A stretch of DNA of 64,000 nt from Clostridia bacterium (lineage in GTDB: Bacteria; Bacillota; Clostridia; Oscillospirales; Acutalibacteraceae). Location of the stretch: contig JAFTYU010000005.1 of NCBI GenBank assembly GCA_017461235.1, forward strand, positions 115,328 to 179,327. Reading direction: 5' to 3'. The position numbers were made by a program, and so were the translations under genes. Numbering within the stretch: position 1 is the stretch's first letter; each line of letters starts with the position of its first letter. Positions 46,212-54,892 of this stretch are shown piece by piece. The notes beneath the pieces are model-generated. The model did no database searches and was not told the DNA's origin. It saw nothing but the letters and a program-made list of their open reading frames with translations.

Positions 46212-46838
46212 TTATCTTATAAAATTAGTGCGTATTTTATGTTCATCAGCCGGTCTTTCGACACCTTTATTTTTACCCATTTCAATACATTTAAGAAGCC
46301 AAGCCATATTTTTTCCGAGAACGCGCATAACCTGCAGACCCTCTTCATCCTTAAGAACATCTTCTGCCTTAGAGCCGTGAACCATATTCCAGTAGCCTGA
46401 TGAAACTATGGGCATATTGCTGATAGTAAAGTATTTATTGAGAACATCAAAAGCGGCGGTTGAACCTGCACGACGACAGCTTAGCACCGCTGCACCGGGT
46501 TTGTACTTGAAGTTTTTGCCGCCTGCGTAAAATGCTCTGTCAAGAACGGCGCAAACAGTACCTGACGGTGCGGCATAGTGAACAGGTGAACCGAAAACAA
46601 AGCCATCTGCACTTTCCGCTTTATCTATAAATATATTTGCCACATCATCATTAAAAACACAATGGCCATCATTCTTTGCACAAGCACCACAACCTATGCA
46701 ACCCCTGACAGGTTTATTGCCAAGCCAGAAAATTTCGGTATCAATGCCCGCATTGTTTAACTCTTTTTCCACTTCGCAAAGAGCTGTGTAGGTACAACCC
46801 CTTTCATGTGGGCCGCCGTTTACAAGTAAAACCTTCAT
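46212..46838 (-). CDS. flavodoxin-fold NAD(P)H-dependent reductase with a Cys-rich motif
   Basis: 208 residues. The FMN-binding start MKVLLVNGGPHERGCTYTAL and GSPVHYAAPSGTVCAVLDR are of the flavodoxin/NADPH-dependent FMN reductase family. GCIGCGACAKNDGHC is the cluster motif of iron-sulfur flavoproteins. It probably carries electrons in an oxygen-sensitive reduction; substrate unknown. It lies 10 nt after the HAD gene. Confidence 0.85.
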   Translation of the reverse strand: MKVLLVNGGPHERGCTYTALCEVEKELNNAGIDTEIFWLGNKPVRGCIGCGACAKNDGHCVFNDDVANIFIDKAESADGFVFGSPVHYAAPSGTVCAVLDRAFYAGGKNFKYKPGAAVLSCRRAGSTAAFDVLNKYFTISNMPIVSSGYWNMVHGSKAEDVLKDEEGLQVMRVLGKNMAWLLKCIEMGKNKGVERPADEHKIRTNFIR

Positions 46839-46847
46839 ACTAAAACC

Positions 46848-47495
46848 TCATTTCATAATTTCTGTAATTTGTTCAGGTGTATCAACTATATATTCAGGGT
46901 TCAAGCCTATCAAAATATCCTTATCTCTGAACCCCCAGGTGACTGCAACACACGCAATCCTGCTGTTTTTTGAAGTTTCAATATCCACTTCAGAATCACC
47001 TATATATACAGTATTATTTCTGTCAGAACCCAAATATTCCATAGCCGCAAAAACAGAGTCAGGACAGGGCTTGCGCCTTATATTATCCTTCTCCCCCGTT
47101 ACAAAACCGAAAATATCGGGAAAATATTTATTAACAAGACCCTGAACGGCAAAATCTGCTTTATTGGAAACCAAAGCGAGCTTAATTCCTGATTTTTTCA
47201 GTTCTTTCAATAATTCCGTAACACCGTTATACGGTTTGGTTTTGTTGTCGGAATTGAATTTATAATGCTCCTTAAAATCGAGAAAGCATTTATCAACAAC
47301 ATCACACTCTGTACTTTCGGGCACAGCTCGCTCAATAAGAAGTCTGATTCCGTTACCCACAAAAGAGCGTATTTCTTCCGTACTGCGTTCGGGTAAACCA
47401 TTTTTCACAAGAGCAAAGTTAACACTGTCGCGCAAATCCGCAAGAGTATTGAGGATAGTTCCGTCAAGGTCAAAAATCGCGGTATCAAACTTCAT
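46848..47495 (-). CDS. HAD-superfamily phosphatase, phosphoglycolate phosphatase-like
   Basis: 215 residues with motif I FDTAIFDLDGTILNTL, motif II LALVSNKADFAVQG and motif III YIGDSEVDIETSKNS, typical of Gph/PpaX. The substrate may be phosphoglycolate or pyrophosphate. The start is ATG 47495, which overlaps the end of the upstream proX-like gene by 11 nt. Confidence 0.88.
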   Translation of the reverse strand: MKFDTAIFDLDGTILNTLADLRDSVNFALVKNGLPERSTEEIRSFVGNGIRLLIERAVPESTECDVVDKCFLDFKEHYKFNSDNKTKPYNGVTELLKELKKSGIKLALVSNKADFAVQGLVNKYFPDIFGFVTGEKDNIRRKPCPDSVFAAMEYLGSDRNNTVYIGDSEVDIETSKNSRIACVAVTWGFRDKDILIGLNPEYIVDTPEQITEIMK

Positions 47496-48045
47496 CTTCG
47501 GGTATCTCCAAGTCAACAACTGTGTATTCTCTGCCCAGTGCGGGAAGTACCTTTTCCTTTAAATCGGCTGTACTGAATTTAACAGTTGCTGTATTTACAC
47601 AAGGATGGCAGGCAAAATACTCATCCTTGAACACATTCTTTTCAATAAGCAACTCAACATTTTGCTCTTTATCAAACATAAGTGAAAGCACCGTCAGAGA
47701 ACCGGGTGAAACGTTGAGAAGCTTTTCCATCTGTTCTCCGCTTGCGAAAGACAAACGCGAAGAATTAATCTGCGCCGAAAGATACTTGGTTTTAAAGGGC
47801 ATATCACCCGGAATAAGAAGCATATAGAACTTCGTTTGCTGACGGTTGCAAAGAAGAAGATTTTTGCAGATTTTAGCATCAATTATCTTCTCAACACCTT
47901 CGCAGAGTTCAATAGTTGCCGCCTCATCGTGTTCGGCACGGACATACCCCACCCCGTTATCTTCAAGAAAAAGATAACTTTGCATCTCCTTCTCTGTGGC
48001 GGTTGTTTCAGGGTGTGTTGTAAATGTTTTTTCGTTTATGTACAT
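47485..48045 (-). CDS. prolyl-tRNA editing protein (YbaK/ProX family)
   Basis: 186 residues with the YbaK/EbsC editing fold: CEGVEKIIDAKICKNLLLC, the KFYMLLIPGDMPFKTKYL strand and SPGSLTVLSLMFD, which match ProXp-ala/PrdX proteins that hydrolyse Ala-tRNA-Pro. It frees mischarged tRNA in the cytosol. It is in a close minus-strand run with the HAD and flavoprotein genes. Confidence 0.9.
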   Translation of the reverse strand: MYINEKTFTTHPETTATEKEMQSYLFLEDNGVGYVRAEHDEAATIELCEGVEKIIDAKICKNLLLCNRQQTKFYMLLIPGDMPFKTKYLSAQINSSRLSFASGEQMEKLLNVSPGSLTVLSLMFDKEQNVELLIEKNVFKDEYFACHPCVNTATVKFSTADLKEKVLPALGREYTVVDLEIPEDEV

Positions 48046-48058
48046 AAGTTTTTCTCCG

Positions 48059-48517
48059 TTAATATTTACACTTTATTTTAGGCGCGTTACTGATTGCGTT
48101 AAACTGTTCCTCGGTGCCTGCATAAAAACCACAAGGATCTTGCCCATACATATCGTATGTGTAACTAACCGAATTTTCGCTCATTTCCACAACACTGACA
48201 GGAAGTTTGATATCTCTGTAGTTGCCGAAAATGGCGTTTGAACCTATACTTGTTACCCCTTCTTCGATAACGATATCATATAAGTCATATCCTATAGAAT
48301 ACCAAGGAGCAACACCTTCGTCACCGGTCATATCAATAGTAACAAAATCCCACATATCACCTGTACCACTGATAGTAAGGGTGTTATTCTCATAAGTCCA
48401 GGTAAGGTTATCACCGCATTTTTGGCTTGCCGCGTTTGAAATAACGGACAAGGGCATACTTGTGCATATACCGATTACCATTATTAATGAAAGCATAAGG
48501 CTTACTGTACGTTTCAT
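48059..48517 (-). CDS. short secreted BspA-like leucine-rich protein
   Basis: 152 residues with a clear signal peptide (MKRTVSLMLSLIMVIGIC...). The mature part begins CGDNLTWTYENNTLTISGTG, the hallmark of BspA-type surface proteins, and carries one LRR unit VIEEGVTSIGSNAIFGNY. Much shorter than usual members, with no anchor, so it may be a truncated or single-unit version. It lies 17 nt downstream of the GH84 gene. Confidence 0.75.
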   Translation of the reverse strand: MKRTVSLMLSLIMVIGICTSMPLSVISNAASQKCGDNLTWTYENNTLTISGTGDMWDFVTIDMTGDEGVAPWYSIGYDLYDIVIEEGVTSIGSNAIFGNYRDIKLPVSVVEMSENSVSYTYDMYGQDPCGFYAGTEEQFNAISNAPKIKCKY

Positions 48518-48534
48518 AAAATCTTCTCCTGTTG

Positions 48535-50178
48535 TTAGTAAAGATTAAGTGTCTTTTCCGCCGCTTCACGCAGGCAGAAGCCTGTTAAAATTGTACCGTC
48601 AGAATTGTATTTTTCGGTAAGAACGGCAAGACTATTCATATTCTCCTGCGTCGGCTTTGTGCGCGCAACTAATATTGCATCGAGCAAATCGCAACACATC
48701 GAAAATTTATTTACCCATTTTTTGAGTTCTTTAAACATCGGTACACTTTCGTCCTGAAGCATTTCAAGGCAGGCGCGCATATTGGAATTATACTGTGTAA
48801 ATTCTTCAACAGCCTTTTCGCTCTCACCGCGTGATAAAAGGAAGTTTATATGCGCCAGAGTATCACTCATAAGTGCCGAACTGTATTTTGAAAGACAGGA
48901 AACGCCCAGATGGTCTGCGAAATATCCGAACAACTCCGCTTTTTCACCCAAAAGCTCTTTATGCGCGTTTCTGAGTGAATCATCGGGATTATAGGAAACG
49001 GGATTCCAAAGATAATCTGCAACGGTCATAAGCGGAATTTTACTGCACTCGGCATACTCCATAACATTAGAAATAAGTCCTTCACAATGCTTATACAGGT
49101 CCTTATCCCTGCCGATTAGTGCACCAAGATGCATCTCCTGAAACATTTCACAATCGTTCACAGGGTAATTATCCCAGAAAAGCGGTCTGTGGTCCGTAGA
49201 ACGCAGGAGTTCACGTGACTCACGGGATGTGAGAACTCTTGAACAGATTTCTTCACCCGTCCAGAACATTCTTACATCGGAAGGAATTCCTTTACCGAAC
49301 TTTGATATATAATATCCGTTCTCATCACCGCTGTACTGTGTGGGACAAACTGTAAGCTTAATATCATTGTCGATATTTTTCAGGGCGTTGTAGGTTCTGT
49401 TTATTAGCGCTACGTGGGCATCGACTATACTGTCGTATTCCTTTGCATCGTCTTCGTACTGAAATTCCCACGGAATATCGTCAAGAAGAAGACCGAAGCC
49501 CTTAACACCCATATTATAAATACTCTTTATTTTCTCAATAAGAAGGTTAAAATCTTCGTCAGAAGTATATTTATAGGTAAGTCCGGGGCCAATACACCAA
49601 TTGAAATCAAGATAATTTTCTTTCGCCTCGTTAAAAAGGACTCTGAGATTTTCATAATCACTTTCGGGATATATTTCACGCCACTTCTCACGATGGTAAG
49701 CATCGTCTTTCGGTGCGTAAAAATATGTATTCATTCCGTTTTTTGCCATAAGACGCATAACGGAAAGTCTTTTATCATTCGCCCAGGTTTTACCGTAAAA
49801 GCCTTCAATATAACCACGCGTTGCAAACAGTGGGTAATCTTCACAGTAACCCGTTTTAAGCTCACCTTGTTTTATTAATTTACACAAGGTGTTAAGAGCT
49901 CTGAAAGCACCCTTTTCGCAGGATGCTTCAATAACAGCCTTATTATCAGAAATCCCGATAATATATTTTTCATCTGTTATTTTTGAAATTTCATCTATAT
50001 AGGTTGTTCTTTTTGAATTAACGATATTAATTCCAACGTCAAAAACACCGTCTGTGTTAATATTGCAGGAAGAAAATATTCTTTCGGCAAGAGCACGGCA
50101 ATCACCCGATAAATTAACGGCTTTCACAAAAACGTTATCACCGTTCAGGTTGTTTTTCTGTATCTGCGGATATATCAT
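48535..50178 (-). CDS. GH84 beta-N-acetylglucosaminidase
   Basis: 547 residues matching the NagJ/O-GlcNAcase family. Motifs are RGYIEGFYGKTWANDKRL, MNTYFYAPKDDAYHR, and the catalytic Asp pair LLLDDIPWEF at residues 233-234. The N-terminal alpha/beta domain and a helical C-terminal domain are present. No signal peptide is visible, so it probably acts on imported GlcNAc-conjugates rather than on intact mucin. Its start overlaps the SIS protein gene by 4 nt, tying it to the amino-sugar cluster. Confidence 0.9.
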   Translation of the reverse strand: MIYPQIQKNNLNGDNVFVKAVNLSGDCRALAERIFSSCNINTDGVFDVGINIVNSKRTTYIDEISKITDEKYIIGISDNKAVIEASCEKGAFRALNTLCKLIKQGELKTGYCEDYPLFATRGYIEGFYGKTWANDKRLSVMRLMAKNGMNTYFYAPKDDAYHREKWREIYPESDYENLRVLFNEAKENYLDFNWCIGPGLTYKYTSDEDFNLLIEKIKSIYNMGVKGFGLLLDDIPWEFQYEDDAKEYDSIVDAHVALINRTYNALKNIDNDIKLTVCPTQYSGDENGYYISKFGKGIPSDVRMFWTGEEICSRVLTSRESRELLRSTDHRPLFWDNYPVNDCEMFQEMHLGALIGRDKDLYKHCEGLISNVMEYAECSKIPLMTVADYLWNPVSYNPDDSLRNAHKELLGEKAELFGYFADHLGVSCLSKYSSALMSDTLAHINFLLSRGESEKAVEEFTQYNSNMRACLEMLQDESVPMFKELKKWVNKFSMCCDLLDAILVARTKPTQENMNSLAVLTEKYNSDGTILTGFCLREAAEKTLNLY

Positions 50179-50912
50179 AAATGCTTAATTTCCTTTTTAT
50201 ATTTTTCAACAAGCCTGCTGTTTATTTCATCGCCGCCATCAATGTTTGCACTCGCAAAATGCTCGGGTACAAAACCTTCGTCAACACACAATTCAACAGT
50301 CTGCGCCACAACGGCATTAAGTATCAACGCCCCTGACACGGTGGACGTGGGGCACACTTTACCGTCAACGCCGTCAATATCGAGACAGGCATCACCCACA
50401 CAACCGAAGTTATCAAGAGTTATGTCAGCAAGCTCACAGAGCCTTTTGCCGCTTTTATGTCGCGACTCACCCGAATATGTGTGGTTAAGATTAGTAAGGG
50501 CAATAACCGTAACCATCTTTTCTTTACATAAAAGCGCCATATCAACTATAACGCCGTTTCTTCCCGAATTTGAGATTATAACAATAACATCATCTTTTTT
50601 TATTTTATAATCATCAAAAAGATTTTCAGCAAGACCTTCACAACGTTCTTTCTCGGTGCTCTCAAACGCGGATTGGTGCAACATAAGCGGTTCATTAAGA
50701 ATGGGGTGAATTTTCACCAAGCCCCCTGCTCTGTAAAAAAGCTCTTCCGCAAGCATATGGGAGTGACCCGTGCCGAAAAGGTAGATATTATTGCCGTTTT
50801 TTAATGCATTTTTAAAACATTCGGCAGCTTTTGCAATGCTGTCTGCACCATCGTTTTTTATTTTTTCAATAATGCTCTGTACATTTTCTATGTACTCTTT
50901 ATATTTACTCAT
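50175..50912 (-). CDS. SIS-domain phosphosugar-binding protein
   Basis: 245 residues with the sugar isomerase fold: NIYLFGTGHSHMLAEELFYRAGG and DVIVIISNSGRNGVIVDMAL. Members of this uncharacterised subfamily (UPF0309-like) bind phosphosugars as isomerases, etherases or sensors. It overlaps the NagK-like gene by 4 nt and the GH84 gene by 4 nt, so a role in GlcNAc/MurNAc-phosphate use is likely but the reaction cannot be assigned. It is not a MurQ of normal length. Confidence 0.82.
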   Translation of the reverse strand: MSKYKEYIENVQSIIEKIKNDGADSIAKAAECFKNALKNGNNIYLFGTGHSHMLAEELFYRAGGLVKIHPILNEPLMLHQSAFESTEKERCEGLAENLFDDYKIKKDDVIVIISNSGRNGVIVDMALLCKEKMVTVIALTNLNHTYSGESRHKSGKRLCELADITLDNFGCVGDACLDIDGVDGKVCPTSTVSGALILNAVVAQTVELCVDEGFVPEHFASANIDGGDEINSRLVEKYKKEIKHL

Positions 50913-51808
50913 AAATTCATCGCCAGCTTCAGCGCACCTTCATCGGGCGGCATTTTAAGTAATTCTGCTTTCAAATGGGGGTATTTTTCATTTAACAAGA
51001 CGACAAAACACTCTTTAAACGTCTCGTTATTCTGAAAGACACCGCCATAAAGATACACAATCTCGCAATTATTCATATCATCGAGCAACGAAAAAACTGT
51101 TCGTGCAAGTTTCTTACACTCTTTTTTTAAAATCGCCATAGCGTCAGTGTCACCGGCAAGGGCGTCGCGCGATACAAATTTTGCAAAATCCGCAACAATA
51201 TCTTTAGTTGTATTTTGCGAATAAACTGTTTCAATAATCTCTCTTAAATCGTCAGTTCCGAAAAATTCACAAGCACTTTTAACAAGCGGGGCGCATAATC
51301 TATTTTCATCAAACAGATTCACCGCTTCACTCAATCCGTTTACGGCAATAGAATACCCTGAGCCACCGTCACCTATAATATGGCCCCAGCCGCCTTTTGT
51401 ATAAATTCTGTTGTTCTCGTCAACGCCCGTAACCATTGACCCCGTTCCGCATATAACAACTGCACGGGAAACGGAGCAATCACCCGAAAAAAGCGCAACG
51501 TACGTGTCGCTGTTCATTGTGATTTTTTCGCTGTTGATTACACCGTCACAAAGGGTATGTGTCAGCTCATCGCCGGCACAATTATCAAGGGCAGAGCAAC
51601 CGATAAAAGTGCCTTTGAACGTGACGTCGCCGATTTTTTCGTGAATCTGAGTCATTATTTCAGCAAGGTTTTCACGTGCTTTTTCCATTCCGACAGAATA
51701 GAAATTGACGGTGTTACCTACGGCCTTTAAAATAAGTGTACCATTCCCGTCGGAGACCGCCGCTGTTGTGCGCGTACCGCCGCCGTCAATACCCAGATAG
51801 TAAACCAT
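50909..51808 (-). CDS. BadF/BadG-type ATPase, N-acetylglucosamine kinase-like
   Basis: 299 residues of the ASKHA superfamily with phosphate-1 YLGIDGGGTRTTAAVSDGNG, phosphate-2 RAVVICGTGSMVTGV, GGWGHIIGDGGSGYSIAV and the adenosine loop YLYGGVFQN. This is the family of mammalian NAGK and bacterial MurK/NagK-like kinases. GlcNAc or MurNAc is the expected substrate given the neighbours. Confidence 0.87.
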   Translation of the reverse strand: MVYYLGIDGGGTRTTAAVSDGNGTLILKAVGNTVNFYSVGMEKARENLAEIMTQIHEKIGDVTFKGTFIGCSALDNCAGDELTHTLCDGVINSEKITMNSDTYVALFSGDCSVSRAVVICGTGSMVTGVDENNRIYTKGGWGHIIGDGGSGYSIAVNGLSEAVNLFDENRLCAPLVKSACEFFGTDDLREIIETVYSQNTTKDIVADFAKFVSRDALAGDTDAMAILKKECKKLARTVFSLLDDMNNCEIVYLYGGVFQNNETFKECFVVLLNEKYPHLKAELLKMPPDEGALKLAMNL

Positions 51809-51840
51809 AAGTACCTCCCGTCAATTTCAGAAAGCTTTTT

Positions 51841-53268
51841 TTATTTTACACGCTTCATAATGTCTGCTACGTTTTCTGCGATGGTTTCATTAGTAAGATA
51901 ACCTAAAGAGTTTGTTTCGTGATAATGTCTTCTGTCGAAAACATCCTTACCCTGTTCGATGTAAGGCTGAGTTTCGTGAAGAATAAAATCGTTAGGCGCT
52001 ACACAATAGCCTGTCATATCGTTCGTTACGCAGTAAACAAGCAAATCCTTGTCACCCACAATATCAATAATGGGAGTGGGGTTAATTTCAATACCCTTTC
52101 CTGTTGCAGATTCTTCCGCAGGAGCAGAGCCGCCGTAAATAACTTCGGGGAAGGGCTCGCCCGGAAGAAGTAAAATCTGCTGTGTACCGAGCTTTATGTA
52201 AACCATTTCGGTAAGAAGTGCAAGACCCAAATCACCTTTATCACAAGGATAACGCTGTGATGAACAAGCATTGATAGTTGCCATAAGTGCAAGAAGTCCG
52301 TTATCTACGGGTGAATAATATTTTTGTTGAAGAACTGTAATCTCAACGGGCATTTCTTTATCGTTATCAATTGCCAATGCGGCTTTACCCAAAGTTTCAC
52401 CCTGGATACGTGTTCTTTCGGGTTTATCTTCGCAGAAATCGCCGGGGTCAACCGCACCGATTGCGCCCACACCGAAAAGAACGTTGATTTTCTTTGCGTC
52501 ATTGATTGTTTTTCTTACCCAGTAGGGATAGTCCGCGCTACAATCACGGTTATCGCCGCCAAGTGTATTGGGATGAGCCTCATAGTTAAGGAACCAGATT
52601 TCTGTTGAACCGTCATCCGGAACAAAGCGTGTTCTTGTAAGAACATCGTGCATTGCATTGGGCTCACGCTTGCAGTACTGTGCCTCGGGAACGTGAACAG
52701 TACCAATGTAAAGCTTGCCGGGTTTGCGGTTTTCATAGGCTTCAACGGCAACCTCTTCAAGTGATTTAAGAAGGAGAGCCATATACTCAGGATCTTTACC
52801 GCTCTGCAGCTTCATAAGCTGACCCCAATAGCCGACAGTATCAAAGCCTGCGTGAGTGTGTGTACAGGAAACGAAAACACCTGCGCAATTACTCTTTTCA
52901 ATCAGACCTTTAAGCTGCGCACGAACAAGGTTAAGTTCGTAATTTGTGAGACCGATAATATCCGCGCTGATATGTATATAGCCGCCGTTATCATCTGCAC
53001 CGACCCACATGGCGCTGACAGTTATAGGGTCGTGTACGCGCTCGATAACGTGACCCATACCGTGACCTGCAATCCAGTATTTTTTAGCATTGATATCTTC
53101 GGGCATAACCTCCCTTACGGCATAACCGCACACATAGCTTTCGCCCTTAATAACGGTAGGCTCAGGTCTGGGTAACGGCTCCGCCTTAACGCCTTTTCTT
53201 ATAAGTTTTTTAGAACCCATTCTGCCGATTTTTCTGACGGCCTTTGCGGCAAATTCATTAACGCCCAT
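51841..53268 (-). CDS. neutral/alkaline ceramidase N-terminal domain-like protein
   Basis: 475 residues resembling the N-terminal catalytic domain of non-lysosomal ceramidases: the zinc-loop GHGMGHVIERVHDPI, the active-site-type VFVSCTHTHAGFDT, NYEAHPNTLGGDNRDCSADY and a later LPGEPFPEVIYGG. No signal peptide is visible, unlike secreted ceramidases, and the C-terminal domain is absent. Firmicute members sit in carbohydrate clusters and their substrates are unknown. It is the first gene of the GlcNAc cluster. Confidence 0.8.
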   Translation of the reverse strand: MGVNEFAAKAVRKIGRMGSKKLIRKGVKAEPLPRPEPTVIKGESYVCGYAVREVMPEDINAKKYWIAGHGMGHVIERVHDPITVSAMWVGADDNGGYIHISADIIGLTNYELNLVRAQLKGLIEKSNCAGVFVSCTHTHAGFDTVGYWGQLMKLQSGKDPEYMALLLKSLEEVAVEAYENRKPGKLYIGTVHVPEAQYCKREPNAMHDVLTRTRFVPDDGSTEIWFLNYEAHPNTLGGDNRDCSADYPYWVRKTINDAKKINVLFGVGAIGAVDPGDFCEDKPERTRIQGETLGKAALAIDNDKEMPVEITVLQQKYYSPVDNGLLALMATINACSSQRYPCDKGDLGLALLTEMVYIKLGTQQILLLPGEPFPEVIYGGSAPAEESATGKGIEINPTPIIDIVGDKDLLVYCVTNDMTGYCVAPNDFILHETQPYIEQGKDVFDRRHYHETNSLGYLTNETIAENVADIMKRVK

Positions 53269-53380
53269 ATAGCAAATTCTCCTTAAAACGATAATAATAT
53301 TTCATAATATAATATTTTACCAATAATACAATATAATGTCAATTAAACAACTGACCAAATACACGGTTAAGAAATTGTTA

Positions 53381-53420
53381 AAAAAACATAAAAGGGACGG
53401 TGCTTTTACTCACCGTCCCT
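53381..53420 (-). terminator. rubrerythrin terminator
   Basis: AGGGACGGTG pairs with CACCGTCCCT, followed on the minus strand by TTTTATGTTTTTTT. Confidence 0.75.
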
Positions 53421-53425
53421 GAAAA

Positions 53426-53959
53426 TCAATAATTTTCTTTTCTTACTTCAAAATATGCCTGTGGATGTTTGCAAACGGGGCAAATCTCGGGAGCTTTTTT
53501 ACCCATAACAAGATGACCGCAGTTGCGGCATTCCCACATTGTTTCTTCAGCCTTTGCAAAAACTGCCTGCATTTCAACGTTATTGAGAAGAGCTCTGTAC
53601 CGCTCCTCGTGAGATTTTTCAATCTCGGCTACCATACGGAAACGCTGTGCAATCTCGGTGAAGCCTTCTTCTTCAGCTTCTTCCGCAAAATGAGCATACA
53701 TATCTGTCCACTCGTAGTTTTCGCCTTCGGCGGCAGAAAGAAGATTATCCGCAGTAGTGCCGATACCCTGGAGTTCTTTGAACCACATTTTAGCATGTTC
53801 TTTTTCGTTATTTGCAGTCTGCTCGAAAATGGCAGCTATCTGTTGATAACCTTCCTTTTTAGCAACAGATGCAAAGTAGGTGTATTTATTTCTTGCTTCA
53901 CTTTCGCCTGAAAATGCTTCGCGAAGATTCTGTTCTGTTTTTGAGCCTTTAAGTTCCAT
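53426..53959 (-). CDS. rbr: rubrerythrin
   Basis: Non-haem diiron peroxidase protecting anaerobes from hydrogen peroxide. 177 residues: an N-terminal four-helix ferritin-like domain with ExxH motifs ([40 protein letters not shown]) and a C-terminal rubredoxin domain with [10 protein letters not shown] and [11 protein letters not shown]. The start is ATG 53959 with GAAAGGATG upstream. It has its own promoter at 54018-54046. Confidence 0.96.
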   Translation of the reverse strand: MELKGSKTEQNLREAFSGESEARNKYTYFASVAKKEGYQQIAAIFEQTANNEKEHAKMWFKELQGIGTTADNLLSAAEGENYEWTDMYAHFAEEAEEEGFTEIAQRFRMVAEIEKSHEERYRALLNNVEMQAVFAKAEETMWECRNCGHLVMGKKAPEICPVCKHPQAYFEVRKENY

Positions 53960-54017
53960 AAAATAACATCCTTTCATTTTTTCTGTTAGCAATTATTCCC
54001 TTTTGGGTTACAAATAT

Positions 54018-54046
54018 ACTATAAGTCACTTTTTTATTTTTGTCAA
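54018..54046 (-). promoter_or_regulatory. rubrerythrin promoter
   Basis: TTGACA (54046-54041), 17-nt spacer, TATAGT (54023-54018) on the minus strand. No PerR box is obvious by eye. Confidence 0.7.
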
Positions 54047-54064
54047 AGGCTTTTTAAATTAAAC

Positions 54065-54171
54065 GGAACGGTAAAGAAGCGAAGGAGAGAAAAAGTTTAT
54101 ATAAACTTAAAACCGCGCATCATAAAACAACCAAAGAAATGCAGGGTTTATAAAGCTATCTCTACCGTTCC
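54065..54171 (-). ncRNA. possible leftward structured transcript
   Basis: GGAACGGTA (minus strand, 54171-54163) pairs with TACCGTTCC (54073-54065), enclosing about 90 nt with an internal AAGTTTATATAAACTT palindrome. It lies immediately downstream of the promoter-like box at 54174-54211. No convincing open frame. It could be a small RNA or a long 5' leader of the rubrerythrin mRNA; speculative. Confidence 0.3.
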
Positions 54172-54173
54172 TG

Positions 54174-54211
54174 TTTATTTATGACCGCAAAACCGAAAAA
54201 GTCACAAAAAA
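54174..54211 (-). promoter_or_regulatory. alternative-sigma-like promoter, leftward copy
   Basis: Minus strand: TTTTTTGTGACTTTTT, 10 nt, then GTCATAAATAAA. The same sequence layout occurs on the plus strand at 54893-54930, with the sigma gene between them. GTGAC with a GTCAT 15 nt later fits an ECF-type -35/-10 pair. Confidence 0.5.
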
Positions 54212-54262
54212 CTTAAAAATCTTGCATTTTTCCTTGTTTTTGTAGAAAAAACAGGAAATTTG

Positions 54263-54271
54263 TGGTAATAT
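54263..54271 (+). promoter_or_regulatory. extended -10 promoter for the sigma gene
   Basis: TGGTAATAT (TGnTAATAT) lies 45 nt before the sigma ATG, without a clear -35. Confidence 0.35.
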
Positions 54272-54315
54272 GTAGGTTAATAATTGATTTTTCAGGTAAC
54301 AGGGTGTTAAAAGAA

Positions 54316-54867
54316 ATGATAACAAAAGAAAGAGCAGAAGAAATCTCAAAAACATATTACAGAAAAATTTTTGATTTTTGTTTTTCTCACGCAAATAACA
54401 ATTATAATGACGCTGTAGATATTACGCAGGAAGTGTTTCTGGTTTTTTCTAAAAAGCTGAACGTTCTGGAAGATATTGAAATTGAGCATTGGTTATATTC
54501 TGTTGCGAAGAAGAAAACACTTGAATATTACCGCCGTGTCAGGAATGATGAAATTGTTACTTCTCTCGAAGATTCTTTCACATCGCCTGATGAAATTCTC
54601 TCCACCATCAGCAGGTATTACAGCGTAAGTGATGCTGATATAAAAATGACACTTGAAGCAATCACAAAATTGTTAACAAAAAACGAATATGAGCTTTATA
54701 TCAAAAAATTTGTTGAAAACAAATCCCAAGCGGAAATAGCAAACGAATTGAACATATCAGTCTCCTCCGTGAGCACCAGAACTGCAAGATTAAGGAGCAA
54801 AATCGAAAAACTTGGATTTTTGTGCCTTACTTTTGTGGGTCAGATTATCATCATAAATTTATTTTAA
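54316..54867 (+). CDS. ECF-like RNA polymerase sigma factor with a hydrophobic C-terminus
   Basis: 183 residues. Region 2 shows FDFCFSHANNNYNDAVDITQEVFLVF and WLYSVAKKKTLEYYRR; region 4 has LLTKNEYELYIKKFVENKSQ then AEIANELNISVSSVSTRTAR, a helix-turn-helix. There is no region 3, as in ECF sigma factors. Unusually the protein ends in a hydrophobic stretch (LCLTFVGQIIIINLF) that could contact the membrane or the anti-sigma factor. The ATG at 54316 is preceded by CAGGGTG. The next two genes encode a membrane protein and a secreted protein. Confidence 0.8.
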   Translation: MITKERAEEISKTYYRKIFDFCFSHANNNYNDAVDITQEVFLVFSKKLNVLEDIEIEHWLYSVAKKKTLEYYRRVRNDEIVTSLEDSFTSPDEILSTISRYYSVSDADIKMTLEAITKLLTKNEYELYIKKFVENKSQAEIANELNISVSSVSTRTARLRSKIEKLGFLCLTFVGQIIIINLF

Positions 54868-54892
54868 AAAATTATTTTAAAAATTTTCAAAA

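Noticed and set aside
54179-54394. Minus-strand open frame antisense to the sigma gene start
   Set aside because: It overlaps the promoter-like box and the sigma gene and encodes only a low-complexity hydrophobic/Lys-rich product.
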